Assembly: GCA_000306725.1 (NCBI GenBank)
Contig: CP003083.1
Coordinates: 1,178,001-1,242,000, forward strand
DNA: 64,000 bases
Direction: 5' to 3'
Source: Methanolobus psychrophilus R15
Lineage (GTDB): Archaea > Halobacteriota > Methanosarcinia > Methanosarcinales > Methanosarcinaceae
The position numbers were made by a program, and so were the translations under genes. Shown piece after piece: positions 45,882 to 54,402 of this stretch (its first letter is position 1; each line of letters opens with the position of its first letter). Below the pieces are notes generated by a model. That model was not told the DNA's origin. It did not search any database and was given only the letters and a program-made list of their open reading frames with translations.

Positions 45882-46502
45882 TTAAGCCTTCTTTACTGGG
45901 GCGCACAGCCCTGGACACTTCATTTTGCCTACTTCATTCATGATCAATGCAACAGCTGTGTAGAGTGAGGCAAGACCAAGAAGAAGAGTTATAATTCCTG
46001 CAACCATTCCGCCAATCAGAGCGAGGCTGAAGAAAGTAAGGTCCAGCAATATGAAGGTTACCATTATTGCCTTGAAACCGATCTTAAAGGTTACGATTGT
46101 CAAGAGGGTCGCAATGATGCCCCATATTATAAGGTACCAGAAACCTGCAGATTCGCTCATGGTCATAGCAGTTGCTAACTGATCAATAAAAACACTATCA
46201 CCAGCTGCAGCTAAGGCACTAATTACTGGAGCTGCGAGCTGAATGAATGCCCAAGAGAACCAGAACAGGGCAAATGCACCGAATGCGGATGCACCAAATG
46301 TGTCGCCTTTCTTCCAGAGTTCAATACTGGCAATCAACTGAGCGAAACCACCCAGGAATATCGCTGTTGAAATTACCATCACAGCATCATCGAATATTCC
46401 CATGACCAGTAATCCGAGGAATGTAGCTGCAAATCCCAGACCAAAGAAACCTAGTGGTGCCGGGCTTGCGGTTGTGTCTCTTATAATTACTTCTCCATCC
46501 AT
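45882..46502 (-). CDS. Acetate uptake carrier (AceP/SatP family)
   Basis: A 206-residue, six-helix protein of the GPR1/FUN34/YaaH family. The N-terminal signature, usually NPAPLGL, is SPAPLGFFGLGF. Relatives move acetate or succinate, and AceP is used by aceticlastic Methanosarcina. The C-terminus MKCPGLCAPVKKA carries two Cys. A perfect 15-bp palindrome lies 28 bases upstream of the start, within an unusually long AT-rich upstream region, so regulation at transcription or leader level is plausible. Confidence 0.88.
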   Translation of the reverse strand: MDGEVIIRDTTASPAPLGFFGLGFAATFLGLLVMGIFDDAVMVISTAIFLGGFAQLIASIELWKKGDTFGASAFGAFALFWFSWAFIQLAAPVISALAAAGDSVFIDQLATAMTMSESAGFWYLIIWGIIATLLTIVTFKIGFKAIMVTFILLDLTFFSLALIGGMVAGIITLLLGLASLYTAVALIMNEVGKMKCPGLCAPVKKA

Positions 46503-47069
46503 AGTTAATCACTTCCCTAACATATTTTTCGATAATTATTATCGTCTATTGATAATCCGGGTCTAATAATAATCCCGATATAACTGACATCAAGGTCTCC
46601 AAAAAGAACGACCTGTAAATATTATTACTGTAACACATTCATTAGTATCGCTAAGTATCTATCACCAATGCTACCATTTACACCTCCTGATAAGGACTTT
46701 GGCAAAGTAGTATATATCATTTATGATTATGATGAAAAGGTAAAGTTAGCATTTAAGCATTATTTTGCATTCCAGGCCCTATTCTACTCACATAATTAAT
46801 ATAATCCTATAAAGAGGAATTATTTGGCAAAAGGAGAGCGAATGTAGACCAGTTTAAAGCAAAATAATATCATAATATAAATATATATATTAAAGCGTAC
46901 CTTTTGATAGCACTTGTGAATGATTTGTGCACAACCCATCCGAAATGTTTATTAAGTAGAATCAATTAATTCCTTAAGTTTCAATACTCTAGGCATTACT
47001 AGAAAAGAGACCTTCCGGGCGATAATCCTTGTTTGAATATTCAAAACGTATTCATGATGGACATCATGA
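46503..47069. promoter_or_regulatory. Long AT-rich upstream region of the acetate carrier
   Basis: No gene is visible in 567 bases. On the minus strand a strong TATA-like run (TAATATATATATTTATATTA) lies at about 46870-46895, which would give a leader of roughly 350 bases. The perfect palindrome CGATAATTATTATCG is at 46530-46544. Long leaders are known for acetate-pathway genes in Methanosarcina; this one is inferred only. Confidence 0.4.
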
Positions 47070-48110
47070 TCATATCTTGAATCGCAGGAGTGCAGCAATG
47101 CCCCCTAGTGCAAGAAGCTTGTGCCCGGGCTCAAATATCGTACTGAAGATGACTATCCTTCCCTGGGAATGCTCAACGGACTGGAGGAAAGAATCAATAT
47201 CACCTTTTTCCCTTTCCTCACGCAGGAACTCATCGGCTACGAGCAGGGTATCGATAGATCCGTAGTCCTGAGCGACTTTAACTTCATCTATTCCATAAGC
47301 GACTTTACCAGATGTGGCTATCTCCTTGAGCAGTCCTTCCATCAGCAGAGACTCGCGGGCTATACGTGACTCTTCAGTTATCCTGTCCACGGCGCCCCTT
47401 CTGAGAACCTCCTGAAAGCCGGACATGCCAATGGATGAAGTGTCTTCCACAAGGGACCGTGAAGCCAGTTCGGGCTGCTTTGACTGCAGGTACTTCATGA
47501 AGTCCTCTTTCGTAAATCCAGGACCTGCAACAACTATTGCCTCGGAACCGGGTGCAGCGTGTACCAGCTGGTCGACTATCTCATGGAAGAAAACATCCCG
47601 CAGAGAAACTTCCCCCTTGCCGGAGGATTGGGAGATATGAGAGTACATCTCTATGCCGTAGTGGCGCACAAGACCGATGTCCGCATCTCCTTCCTCAACA
47701 GCTACCAGTACCACCCTGGGACGCTTTGAGGCGGCCTCAGCTTCATCAATACGCTCGAACTGGTCCTTTTTCCAGGTTTTAATGATGGAAAGATTCGTAC
47801 CTTCCTCAACATTGAATGTATGATGCTGGCCGGTGTCCATTCCATGCTCGATGACTCCATGTACTCTCAGCCTGTTGGAGAACCTGTGGAACTCAAGCCC
47901 ATTAACTCTCAGCCCAAGCCTGACATTCTTCTTCTCCACTTTCTCAGGCCTCAGCTTATCAGCTGCAGTATCAGCCTTCCTTTTTGTCAGGGAAAAGACG
48001 AGGTCGCCATTCTCTATTATATACTTCAGGTGCCACAGGTCATCAAGAGTTTCAGCTGTAACAGATATTTCGCCTTCCCGGCCCCTCAGATTTCTGTTTG
48101 TGACACGCAT
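47070..48110 (-). CDS. pelA: mRNA surveillance protein pelota
   Basis: A 346-residue Pelota/Dom34 protein that enters the A site of stalled ribosomes and, with aABCE1, splits them. The three eRF1-like domains are visible: the Sm-like N-domain (LWHLKYIIENGDLVFSLTKRK), the central domain (RPRVVLVAVEEGDADIGLV, IVVAGPGFTKEDF) and the C-domain (VAYGIDEVKVAQDYGSIDTLLVAD). As expected, no GGQ motif is present. The RqcH/NFACT gene lies 56 bases upstream in the same direction. Confidence 0.95.
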   Translation of the reverse strand: MRVTNRNLRGREGEISVTAETLDDLWHLKYIIENGDLVFSLTKRKADTAADKLRPEKVEKKNVRLGLRVNGLEFHRFSNRLRVHGVIEHGMDTGQHHTFNVEEGTNLSIIKTWKKDQFERIDEAEAASKRPRVVLVAVEEGDADIGLVRHYGIEMYSHISQSSGKGEVSLRDVFFHEIVDQLVHAAPGSEAIVVAGPGFTKEDFMKYLQSKQPELASRSLVEDTSSIGMSGFQEVLRRGAVDRITEESRIARESLLMEGLLKEIATSGKVAYGIDEVKVAQDYGSIDTLLVADEFLREEREKGDIDSFLQSVEHSQGRIVIFSTIFEPGHKLLALGGIAALLRFKI

Positions 48111-48166
48111 AGGAATACCAGATTAAACAAACATCATCGATCTATCAAATAGGAATATACCGGACA

Positions 48167-50161
48167 TCATACTTTAATGTCGGACTCTCCCGGCGGAAGC
48201 ATCATGGCTATCCTGTCAGGAGAAGCTATCTGCTTGACGAAGTTGACTTCCTTCAGAGTGTCGACATACATCTTGTATACTTTTTTTGCGATATCGTTCT
48301 GATTGAACTTGCCGGGGACCAGTTCTATAACATGCTGTCCGTGCTGCCGGACTGCAGATACGGGACCACCTATAACGCGTGTTTCCGCTCCAAGCTCCAG
48401 AGCCACTGCCATACCAACCTGCACATCACGGAAGTAGTTGCGTTCCCCGCGGATGATGAAAGCACCCTTTTTCACATATTCACCCGATTCAGGCGTCTTT
48501 GATACCTGCTCAGGCAATACCCAGTAGCAATCCCCGCTGAACTGTCCGGATTTCCATACGCTGGAATAGGACACTACGAATTGTGCCGCCTCCATGAGCG
48601 TCTGTTCGGTCACCGGCTTGCCCTGGGCTTTTACTATTGTCATGGGTGCACCCGGATCCTGGGTGTGGAAGACTACGTCACTCTTATCCATATACTTCTT
48701 TACAAGCTCTTCGTTGGTTTCTGCGTCCCTTCCGCCGACAACCAGGAACCCTTCGGAAGAATAGAACCACCTGAAACGATCGTACCAGTGCTTTTTCATG
48801 TGCACCTTACGCTTGTTGCCAGAAACTTTTTTCTCTTTCTTCTGCATTGCAACTCTGGTGTCCTCAATAGCCCTGATAGCGCCTTCTTTTTTCCGGGTCA
48901 GCTTTTTAGCCTTCTCATAATATGACTGGGCGTTCTGGGGGATTGTCAGCTTGATATCTATGGTTGCTTTAGTACCCTCAAGGTCAAGCACTATCCTGCC
49001 GGTGGCTGAGTCGATGCTGCTTATGCTCTTTGCGGCAGGGACAGTTTCTTTTGCCCCTTTGAGAATGGACTTGATCTCGTCCCATGAGTAGCCATTCTGA
49101 CGTGCTTTCTCAAGAACCCCGATAACGTCTTCTATAACCTGATAGTGGGCGTATATCTTCTCTGCGACGTCTACATGCCTTTCGGCTTCCCTGCCGAAGT
49201 TCTCTATAGCTTCTTCCTGCTTTCTCAAGCGCCTTTCAAATACATCCACCTTTTCCTTCTTGACAGCCTCGACAACCTCTGTGACCTCTTCAGCCGACCT
49301 TTTTCCGAAGAAGCCGTCAAGCGCTTTGTTGAACGAAGGGAAGACTTCCTTCTCAAGACCTGCGTGTGTCTTCAGTTCAAAAGGAGCTACGTCGAATGGC
49401 TGAACCTCACCCTTGATTTCCTTTTTAACGATATAAGGACTGAGTTCGCCTTTTATGAGCGGGGAGAAGAGTTCCCTGAGAGAACTTACAATGCTTGCGA
49501 TGCCTTCCTGACTCATATCCTTTGCGGCTGTTTTCTTGTCAATTCCGGCGCGGAAACATACTTCTTCGGCCAGGACACCACCCAGGTTGAACCTGTTAGC
49601 GATGGTGCGCACCACATCTGCATCCGAGGAAGAGAACACATCCGAAAGGTCCTTTTCACCTGCTTCCACCGGACTTAGCTGGGCTTCCGGGTACTGGTAA
49701 ACCTCTCCGCTGCGTATCTTCCTGCCCTTGAAGGTGACAGGTTTCATTGGAAGGATGATCTTGCGCTCCGAATCCAGCAAGACTATGTTGCCCGGCGAGA
49801 AAAGCTCTGCAACCAGCACAGTCTCCACGCCGCCACGGACCATCCCAAACTCTATGATCCTGTCAAAATCATACTGCCTCACATAAGTTATACGTCCCGC
49901 AAAGATATGCTTCCTCAGAAGCATCGGAAAAGAGTGAGGTATCTTAGGGCTCTGACGTATGTGCTCGCTCAGATGGGCACGTTTACCTGCCTCGATCACA
50001 AGGTTATCCTTGCCTTTATTGTAAACAAATAGATTAATACGCAACTCTCCGGCCACAGGCTGGTAGATCTTGCCTATCTTAGAATCGATGATAGAGTTCT
50101 CTCCGGAACTCAGTTCAAACACCAGGGCAGCAACATCTGCACTTGTCATTTCCTGCTTCAT
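48167..50161 (-). CDS. rqcH: NFACT/RqcH ribosome quality-control protein
   Basis: A 664-residue archaeal NEMF/RqcH homologue that binds split 50S subunits carrying peptidyl-tRNA; bacterial RqcH adds Ala tails. The NFACT-N domain includes a DR motif (YDFDRIIEFG), a helix-hairpin-helix region (LGGVLAEEVCFRAGI), a long coiled coil (about residues 300-350) and the NFACT-R/DUF814 domain (MKKHWYDRFRWFYSSEGFLVVGG). It is transcribed with pelota, so rescue and nascent-chain tagging functions are in one unit. Confidence 0.93.
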   Translation of the reverse strand: MKQEMTSADVAALVFELSSGENSIIDSKIGKIYQPVAGELRINLFVYNKGKDNLVIEAGKRAHLSEHIRQSPKIPHSFPMLLRKHIFAGRITYVRQYDFDRIIEFGMVRGGVETVLVAELFSPGNIVLLDSERKIILPMKPVTFKGRKIRSGEVYQYPEAQLSPVEAGEKDLSDVFSSSDADVVRTIANRFNLGGVLAEEVCFRAGIDKKTAAKDMSQEGIASIVSSLRELFSPLIKGELSPYIVKKEIKGEVQPFDVAPFELKTHAGLEKEVFPSFNKALDGFFGKRSAEEVTEVVEAVKKEKVDVFERRLRKQEEAIENFGREAERHVDVAEKIYAHYQVIEDVIGVLEKARQNGYSWDEIKSILKGAKETVPAAKSISSIDSATGRIVLDLEGTKATIDIKLTIPQNAQSYYEKAKKLTRKKEGAIRAIEDTRVAMQKKEKKVSGNKRKVHMKKHWYDRFRWFYSSEGFLVVGGRDAETNEELVKKYMDKSDVVFHTQDPGAPMTIVKAQGKPVTEQTLMEAAQFVVSYSSVWKSGQFSGDCYWVLPEQVSKTPESGEYVKKGAFIIRGERNYFRDVQVGMAVALELGAETRVIGGPVSAVRQHGQHVIELVPGKFNQNDIAKKVYKMYVDTLKEVNFVKQIASPDRIAMMLPPGESDIKV

Positions 50162-50259
50162 CGGGGACTATAACGTGAATGAAGACTATAAGTTTTATGA
50201 CGGATTAAATCAATTAAGACTACTCAAAAAATGTAAGACTTCCGGAGAAACCTGCACAT

Positions 50260-51435
50260 ATGGATGAGAGAACACGGGCTTTTATTGTATCGAAATTCCA
50301 GGAATATTATTCAACGGCACAGCTCACACTGCCGCCTGAGTTCACCTCTAGGGAATGGGGATTTCTTGAGTTTGGCAGCGCCGACGATGTTTTCATGAAA
50401 CGGCACAGGGATTTCGGGTCAAAGGGAGAATTATATGATTACCTCCGGGGAATGGCCCCTGCCCATGCATATTACTCCGTGGCCTACTACGAATATCCTG
50501 GTGCCCCAAAAATGAAAGAAAAAAACTGGCTCAAAGCTGACCTGATATTCGACATAGACTCAGATCATCTTCCCGGCAAGATAAACTCCTACGGCGACAT
50601 GCTTGAGAAGGGAAAGAAGGAAACTCTTAAGCTGCTCGACTTTCTTATCACTGATTTTGGCTTTGATGAGAGCGCCGTACATGCAGTGTTCTCCGGAGGA
50701 AGGGGCTATCACTTCCATATAAGTGACCCTTCGGTACTTTCACTGGAAAGCCCGGAGAGGCGGGAAATAGTTGATTATGTCAGTTCGAAGGGTCTGGACC
50801 TTGAGCGTATCTTCACTACGAAGGAGATATCAGGGGATGCGGGTACAGAGTCGGCAAAAATGTCAATGTTCGTTGCAGAGGACGATGGCGGGTGGAGCAG
50901 CAGGATTAACAGATATCTCATATCATATCTATCGTCCCTGGCAAAAAGTCCCAATGCGATGGAGATACTGACAGGTTTCAAAGGCATCGGAGAAAAAACC
51001 GCAGGTAACCTGATAGATGTGTTTAAGGATGAACACAAAGTCGCCGCCCTGAAAAGAGGGAACATTGACTCACTGAGAAACATCAGGAAGGGTGTGCTTG
51101 AAACAATCGTCAGTCATGGTATCAGCCAGATGGCGGCATGCGTCGACGAGCCTGTCACCGCAGATATAAAGCGTCTGATACGCCTGCCGGGTTCCCTTCA
51201 CGGAAAATCGGGGATGAAGGTCACAGCGCTCAGAATAGACGAACTGGAGAAGTTCGAGCCCCTGAACGATGCCGTTGTTTTCGGGGATAAATCGGTAAAG
51301 ATAAAAGCAATCAAGCCTTTTGCTGTGCAGATGAAAGGAAAGGACCTTATGGTCGAGGAAGGTTTGCAGGAAGTTCCGGAGTATGCGGCAGTATACCTGA
51401 TATGCAGAGGTGTGGCGGAATATGGATCGCACTGA
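50260..51435 (+). CDS. priS: DNA primase small (catalytic) subunit PriS
   Basis: A 391-residue archaeo-eukaryotic primase catalytic subunit. The metal-binding motif is LIFDIDSDHL (residues 92-101), then SGGRGYHFHIS and RLPGSLHGKSGMKVT carry catalytic and nucleotide-binding residues. Between them lies MEILTGFKGIGEKTAGNLIDV, a helix-hairpin-helix-like insertion of about 70 residues. The gins gene begins inside its 3' end. It is divergent from rqcH and heads a replication-translation cluster. Confidence 0.95.
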   Translation: MDERTRAFIVSKFQEYYSTAQLTLPPEFTSREWGFLEFGSADDVFMKRHRDFGSKGELYDYLRGMAPAHAYYSVAYYEYPGAPKMKEKNWLKADLIFDIDSDHLPGKINSYGDMLEKGKKETLKLLDFLITDFGFDESAVHAVFSGGRGYHFHISDPSVLSLESPERREIVDYVSSKGLDLERIFTTKEISGDAGTESAKMSMFVAEDDGGWSSRINRYLISYLSSLAKSPNAMEILTGFKGIGEKTAGNLIDVFKDEHKVAALKRGNIDSLRNIRKGVLETIVSHGISQMAACVDEPVTADIKRLIRLPGSLHGKSGMKVTALRIDELEKFEPLNDAVVFGDKSVKIKAIKPFAVQMKGKDLMVEEGLQEVPEYAAVYLICRGVAEYGSH

Positions 51436-52156
51436 GCTTACTGACACTCTCAGAGAAGAGAGGAGCTCTTCACTGAAGTCGGTAAATGCTGATTTTTACC
51501 ATAAGGTGGAAGAGTACATAACGGAACTTGAAGAGGAGATAGCCCAGCTTAGGAACCCGCGCTCAGTGGAGGCAAAGATACTGGAAGACGAACTTCAGAA
51601 CGCCACAACCGCTGTTGAGCTTATTTTCATGCGCCGCATCAAGAAGATCATTGGCAGCGCCACAACCAATGCTTTCTCCAGCAAATCGACCATACAGGAC
51701 ATGGGAAAACTACTTCCGCAGGAGAAACAGGTTTACGAAGCTGTCCTTTCTGCAATCAACAATGCCCGCAGGGAAATGCTCGAGCCAGTGATCAACCCGC
51801 ACATAGCCCCTGCAGGCGAGAAGGGAAAAGAACATATCCCTTTAGTGAGTACGAGAAACAGGGAGAACCGGGCGGCCAATACTTTAAAAGGTCAAGATAC
51901 AGCTCCATTGACCATTCCCGGGACAGAAATTGCCACTACAGATGTTACCCCGGAAACTGAAGAGAAAGAAGACATAGCCAAAAGTAATATAAATAAGGAA
52001 TTCGTTGTTGTGCGAATACTGGAAAACGTGCCTACTTTCAAGGCTATGGATAATCGCAATTATACATTGTGTGCAGAAGACGTTGTTGTTTTACCTGCCC
52101 TTAATGCTAAGGGACTCGTTAAACGCAACGCAGCACAGGTGATCACAAATAATTGA
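51422..52156 (+). CDS. GINS complex subunit (Gins51/Gins15 type)
   Basis: A 244-residue subunit of the archaeal GINS complex, part of the CMG-like replicative helicase. The N-terminal helical A domain (YITELEEEIAQLRNPRSVEAKILEDE and the following helices) and the small C-terminal beta B domain (FVVVRILENVPTFKAMDNRNYTLCAEDVVVLPALNAK) are in the order of the Gins51/Sld5-Psf1 class. A low-complexity linker of about 60 residues joins them. ATG 51422 lies within the priS end after GAGGTG. Confidence 0.9.
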   Translation: MDRTELTDTLREERSSSLKSVNADFYHKVEEYITELEEEIAQLRNPRSVEAKILEDELQNATTAVELIFMRRIKKIIGSATTNAFSSKSTIQDMGKLLPQEKQVYEAVLSAINNARREMLEPVINPHIAPAGEKGKEHIPLVSTRNRENRAANTLKGQDTAPLTIPGTEIATTDVTPETEEKEDIAKSNINKEFVVVRILENVPTFKAMDNRNYTLCAEDVVVLPALNAKGLVKRNAAQVITNN

Positions 52157-52181
52157 CTTAAACTTATTTAAGGTGTAGATA

Positions 52182-52460
52182 ATGAAGATCCCGAAGAGAG
52201 TCAGAACATATTGCCCTTCATGCAAGAAACACACTGAGGTAGTTGTGGAAAGAGTGAAGAAGGGGAAAGCATCGTCTTTGACACATATCGCAAGGCAGAA
52301 GAAGCGCCAGACAGGTATCGGTAACACCGGTAAATTCTCAAAGGTCCCTGGAGGAGACAAACCCACCAAGAGGATATGGCTCAAGTACAAGTGCACTGAG
52401 TGCAACAAAGCACACCAGAGACCATGTTTCAGAGCAAAGAAGTTCGAATTCGCGGAGTGA
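52182..52460 (+). CDS. rpl44e: 50S ribosomal protein L44e
   Basis: A 92-residue ribosomal protein with a zinc ribbon: YCPSCKKHT at the N-terminus and [10 protein letters not shown] near the C-terminus. [10 protein letters not shown] and [11 protein letters not shown] are family hallmarks. AAGGTG lies 7 bases before the ATG. It is followed after 5 bases by S27e. Confidence 0.97.
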   Translation: MKIPKRVRTYCPSCKKHTEVVVERVKKGKASSLTHIARQKKRQTGIGNTGKFSKVPGGDKPTKRIWLKYKCTECNKAHQRPCFRAKKFEFAE

Positions 52461-52465
52461 TTTAA

Positions 52466-52642
<177 letters not shown>

Positions 52643-52653
52643 AGGGGTCCATA

Positions 52654-53451
52654 ATGGAACAGAACAATTGGCCAGAGATCGGAGATTTCGTTGTCTGTAC
52701 CGTAAAGGATGTAACTGACTTCGGTGCGTATACGACACTTGAAGAGTACGATGGGAAAGAAGGTTTCATCCATATCTCCGAAATCAAGGCTGGGTGGGTC
52801 AAGTACGTACGGGACCATGTGAGAGAAGGGCAAAAGATAGTCTGCAAAGTTCTCAATGTGGACTCATCCCGTCGTCACATCGACCTTTCCCTTAAAGACG
52901 TTAACGAGCATCAGAAGCGCGCAAAGATCCAGGAATGGAAGAGCGAGCAGAAAGCAACTAAGTGGCTTCAGTTCGTGGCAGAGGAAACCGGCACTAGTGA
53001 AGATGAGATGCAGAAAGCTGCTCAGAAGCTGACAGAACATTTCGGCACTCTTTACTCAGCTTTTGAAGAAGCTGCAATGATCGGGGCCAACGCGTTCAAC
53101 GAGATCAAGCTGAAGAAGAAGCTTGTTGCCAGTATAGTCCAGATAGCCCAGAACAACATAAAACTGCCTTATGTAGATATTGCAGGATATGTTGACCTGA
53201 CATCCATCCTTCCTGAAGGAATAGACATCATAAAGGAAGCTCTTATGGCGGCTAATGCTATCGAGGAAGAGAACGTGAGGCTGGACATCACTTACACAGG
53301 TGCACCCAGATACCGTATCAAAGTGATCGCGCCCGACTATAAGAAGGCTGAGGCCGTGTTGAAGAGAGCTGCAACAATGGCCGTCACTACTATCGAAGAG
53401 CTTGGCGGGAAAGGAGAATTCCACAGGCATAACGACACAGTAAAGGCGTGA
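52654..53451 (+). CDS. eif2a: Translation initiation factor aIF2 subunit alpha
   Basis: A 265-residue subunit of the aIF2 trimer that brings initiator tRNA to the 30S subunit. The N-terminal S1 domain (GDFVVCTVKDVTDFGAYTTL, GFIHISEIKAGW) is followed by the helical domain and the C-terminal alpha-beta domain (VRLDITYTGAPRYRIKVIAPDY). AGGGG lies 8 bases before the ATG. Part of the conserved L44e-S27e-aIF2a-Nop10 group. Confidence 0.97.
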   Translation: MEQNNWPEIGDFVVCTVKDVTDFGAYTTLEEYDGKEGFIHISEIKAGWVKYVRDHVREGQKIVCKVLNVDSSRRHIDLSLKDVNEHQKRAKIQEWKSEQKATKWLQFVAEETGTSEDEMQKAAQKLTEHFGTLYSAFEEAAMIGANAFNEIKLKKKLVASIVQIAQNNIKLPYVDIAGYVDLTSILPEGIDIIKEALMAANAIEEENVRLDITYTGAPRYRIKVIAPDYKKAEAVLKRAATMAVTTIEELGGKGEFHRHNDTVKA

Positions 53452-53458
53452 TGTTCTT

Positions 53459-53629
53459 TTGGGACTGAAGATCTACAGATGTAAGAACTGCGGAAGGTAC
53501 ACTCTCGAGGGAACGTGTCCTGCTTGCGGGTCAATAGCTGTGGACCCCAGTCCTGCAAAATTCTCTCCAAAGGACCCATACGGGAAATATCGCAGATTGG
53601 CAAGGAAGGATGAGCTATGCAGGAGATAA
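53459..53629 (+). CDS. nop10: H/ACA ribonucleoprotein Nop10
   Basis: A 56-residue component of the archaeal pseudouridine-guide RNP. It has the zinc ribbon CKNCGRYTLEGTCPACG followed by NPxPAKFSPxDPYGKYRR in the form DPSPAKFSPKDPYGKYRR. No ATG or GTG is in frame; TTG 53459 (giving MGLKIYRC) lies about 8 bases after GGCGTGATG and is the best start. Its end overlaps the next start by 13 bases. Confidence 0.92.
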   Translation: MGLKIYRCKNCGRYTLEGTCPACGSIAVDPSPAKFSPKDPYGKYRRLARKDELCRR

Positions 53630-54396
53630 AAGTAATTCGACTGAAGGATGAGCTTCAACTGAGAGAACCAATATTCCTTGTAGGCCTCCCTGGCGTGGGT
53701 CATGTTGGAAAGCTGGTTGCTGAGCACATTATTGAAGAGCTCGATGCCGAAAAAGTCATCGAGATATACTCACACCATTTTCCTCCGCAGGTCCTTGTTG
53801 ACGAGAACAGCGAAACGCACCTAGTCAACAATGAGATGTATATTTGCAGTACAGATGAATCTGACATCCTTATCCTGGTAGGCGATCACCAGAGTTCCAC
53901 AGCCGAAGGTCACTACCAGCTTTGCGATCTGTACCTTGACATTGCAGAAGAGTTAGGAGTCAAAAGGATATACACTCTTGGCGGTTTCCCTACGGGGCAA
54001 CTGACATATTCTGAAGAGGTTCTCGGAGCAGTTAATAATCCCGGCCTTAAAGAAGAGCTGCAGAGATCAGGAGTGGTATTTAGAGAGAACGAACCCGGCG
54101 GAGGCATCATAGGCGCTTCCGGTCTGCTCCTTGGATTGAGCAAATTCAGGAAAATGGATGCTGCATGCCTGATGGGGCTTACGTCCGGATACCTTGTAGA
54201 TCCCAAGAGTGCGCAATCGCTTCTAAAGGTCATATGCAAGTTATTTACGATAGAGATAGATGAAGGTCCTCTTGAAGAAAGGGCAAAGGAAATGGAGAAG
54301 ATTGTTGCAAGGCTTAAGGAGGTCGAGCAGCAACAACAGCAGCCGACCATACCACAAGCCACAATAAGGGACGAGGATCTGCGATACATCGGCTGA
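53617..54396 (+). CDS. Proteasome assembly chaperone-like PAC2 family protein
   Basis: A 259-residue ATP-grasp-neighbour PAC2-family protein (COG2047). Features are FLVGLPGVGHVGKLVAEHIIEEL, LILVGDHQSS, YTLGGFPTGQL and GASGLLLGLSK. Relatives are found next to nop10 in many euryarchaea; a chaperone role in proteasome assembly is inferred from eukaryotic PAC2. The C-terminal 30 residues form a Gln-rich coiled coil. Confidence 0.88.
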   Translation: MQEIKVIRLKDELQLREPIFLVGLPGVGHVGKLVAEHIIEELDAEKVIEIYSHHFPPQVLVDENSETHLVNNEMYICSTDESDILILVGDHQSSTAEGHYQLCDLYLDIAEELGVKRIYTLGGFPTGQLTYSEEVLGAVNNPGLKEELQRSGVVFRENEPGGGIIGASGLLLGLSKFRKMDAACLMGLTSGYLVDPKSAQSLLKVICKLFTIEIDEGPLEERAKEMEKIVARLKEVEQQQQQPTIPQATIRDEDLRYIG

Positions 54397-54402
54397 AGGG
54401 GT

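Noticed and set aside
46503-47069. A riboswitch upstream of the acetate carrier
   Set aside because: The region is very AT-rich and I saw no recognisable aptamer core; only a palindrome and a TATA-like run can be supported.
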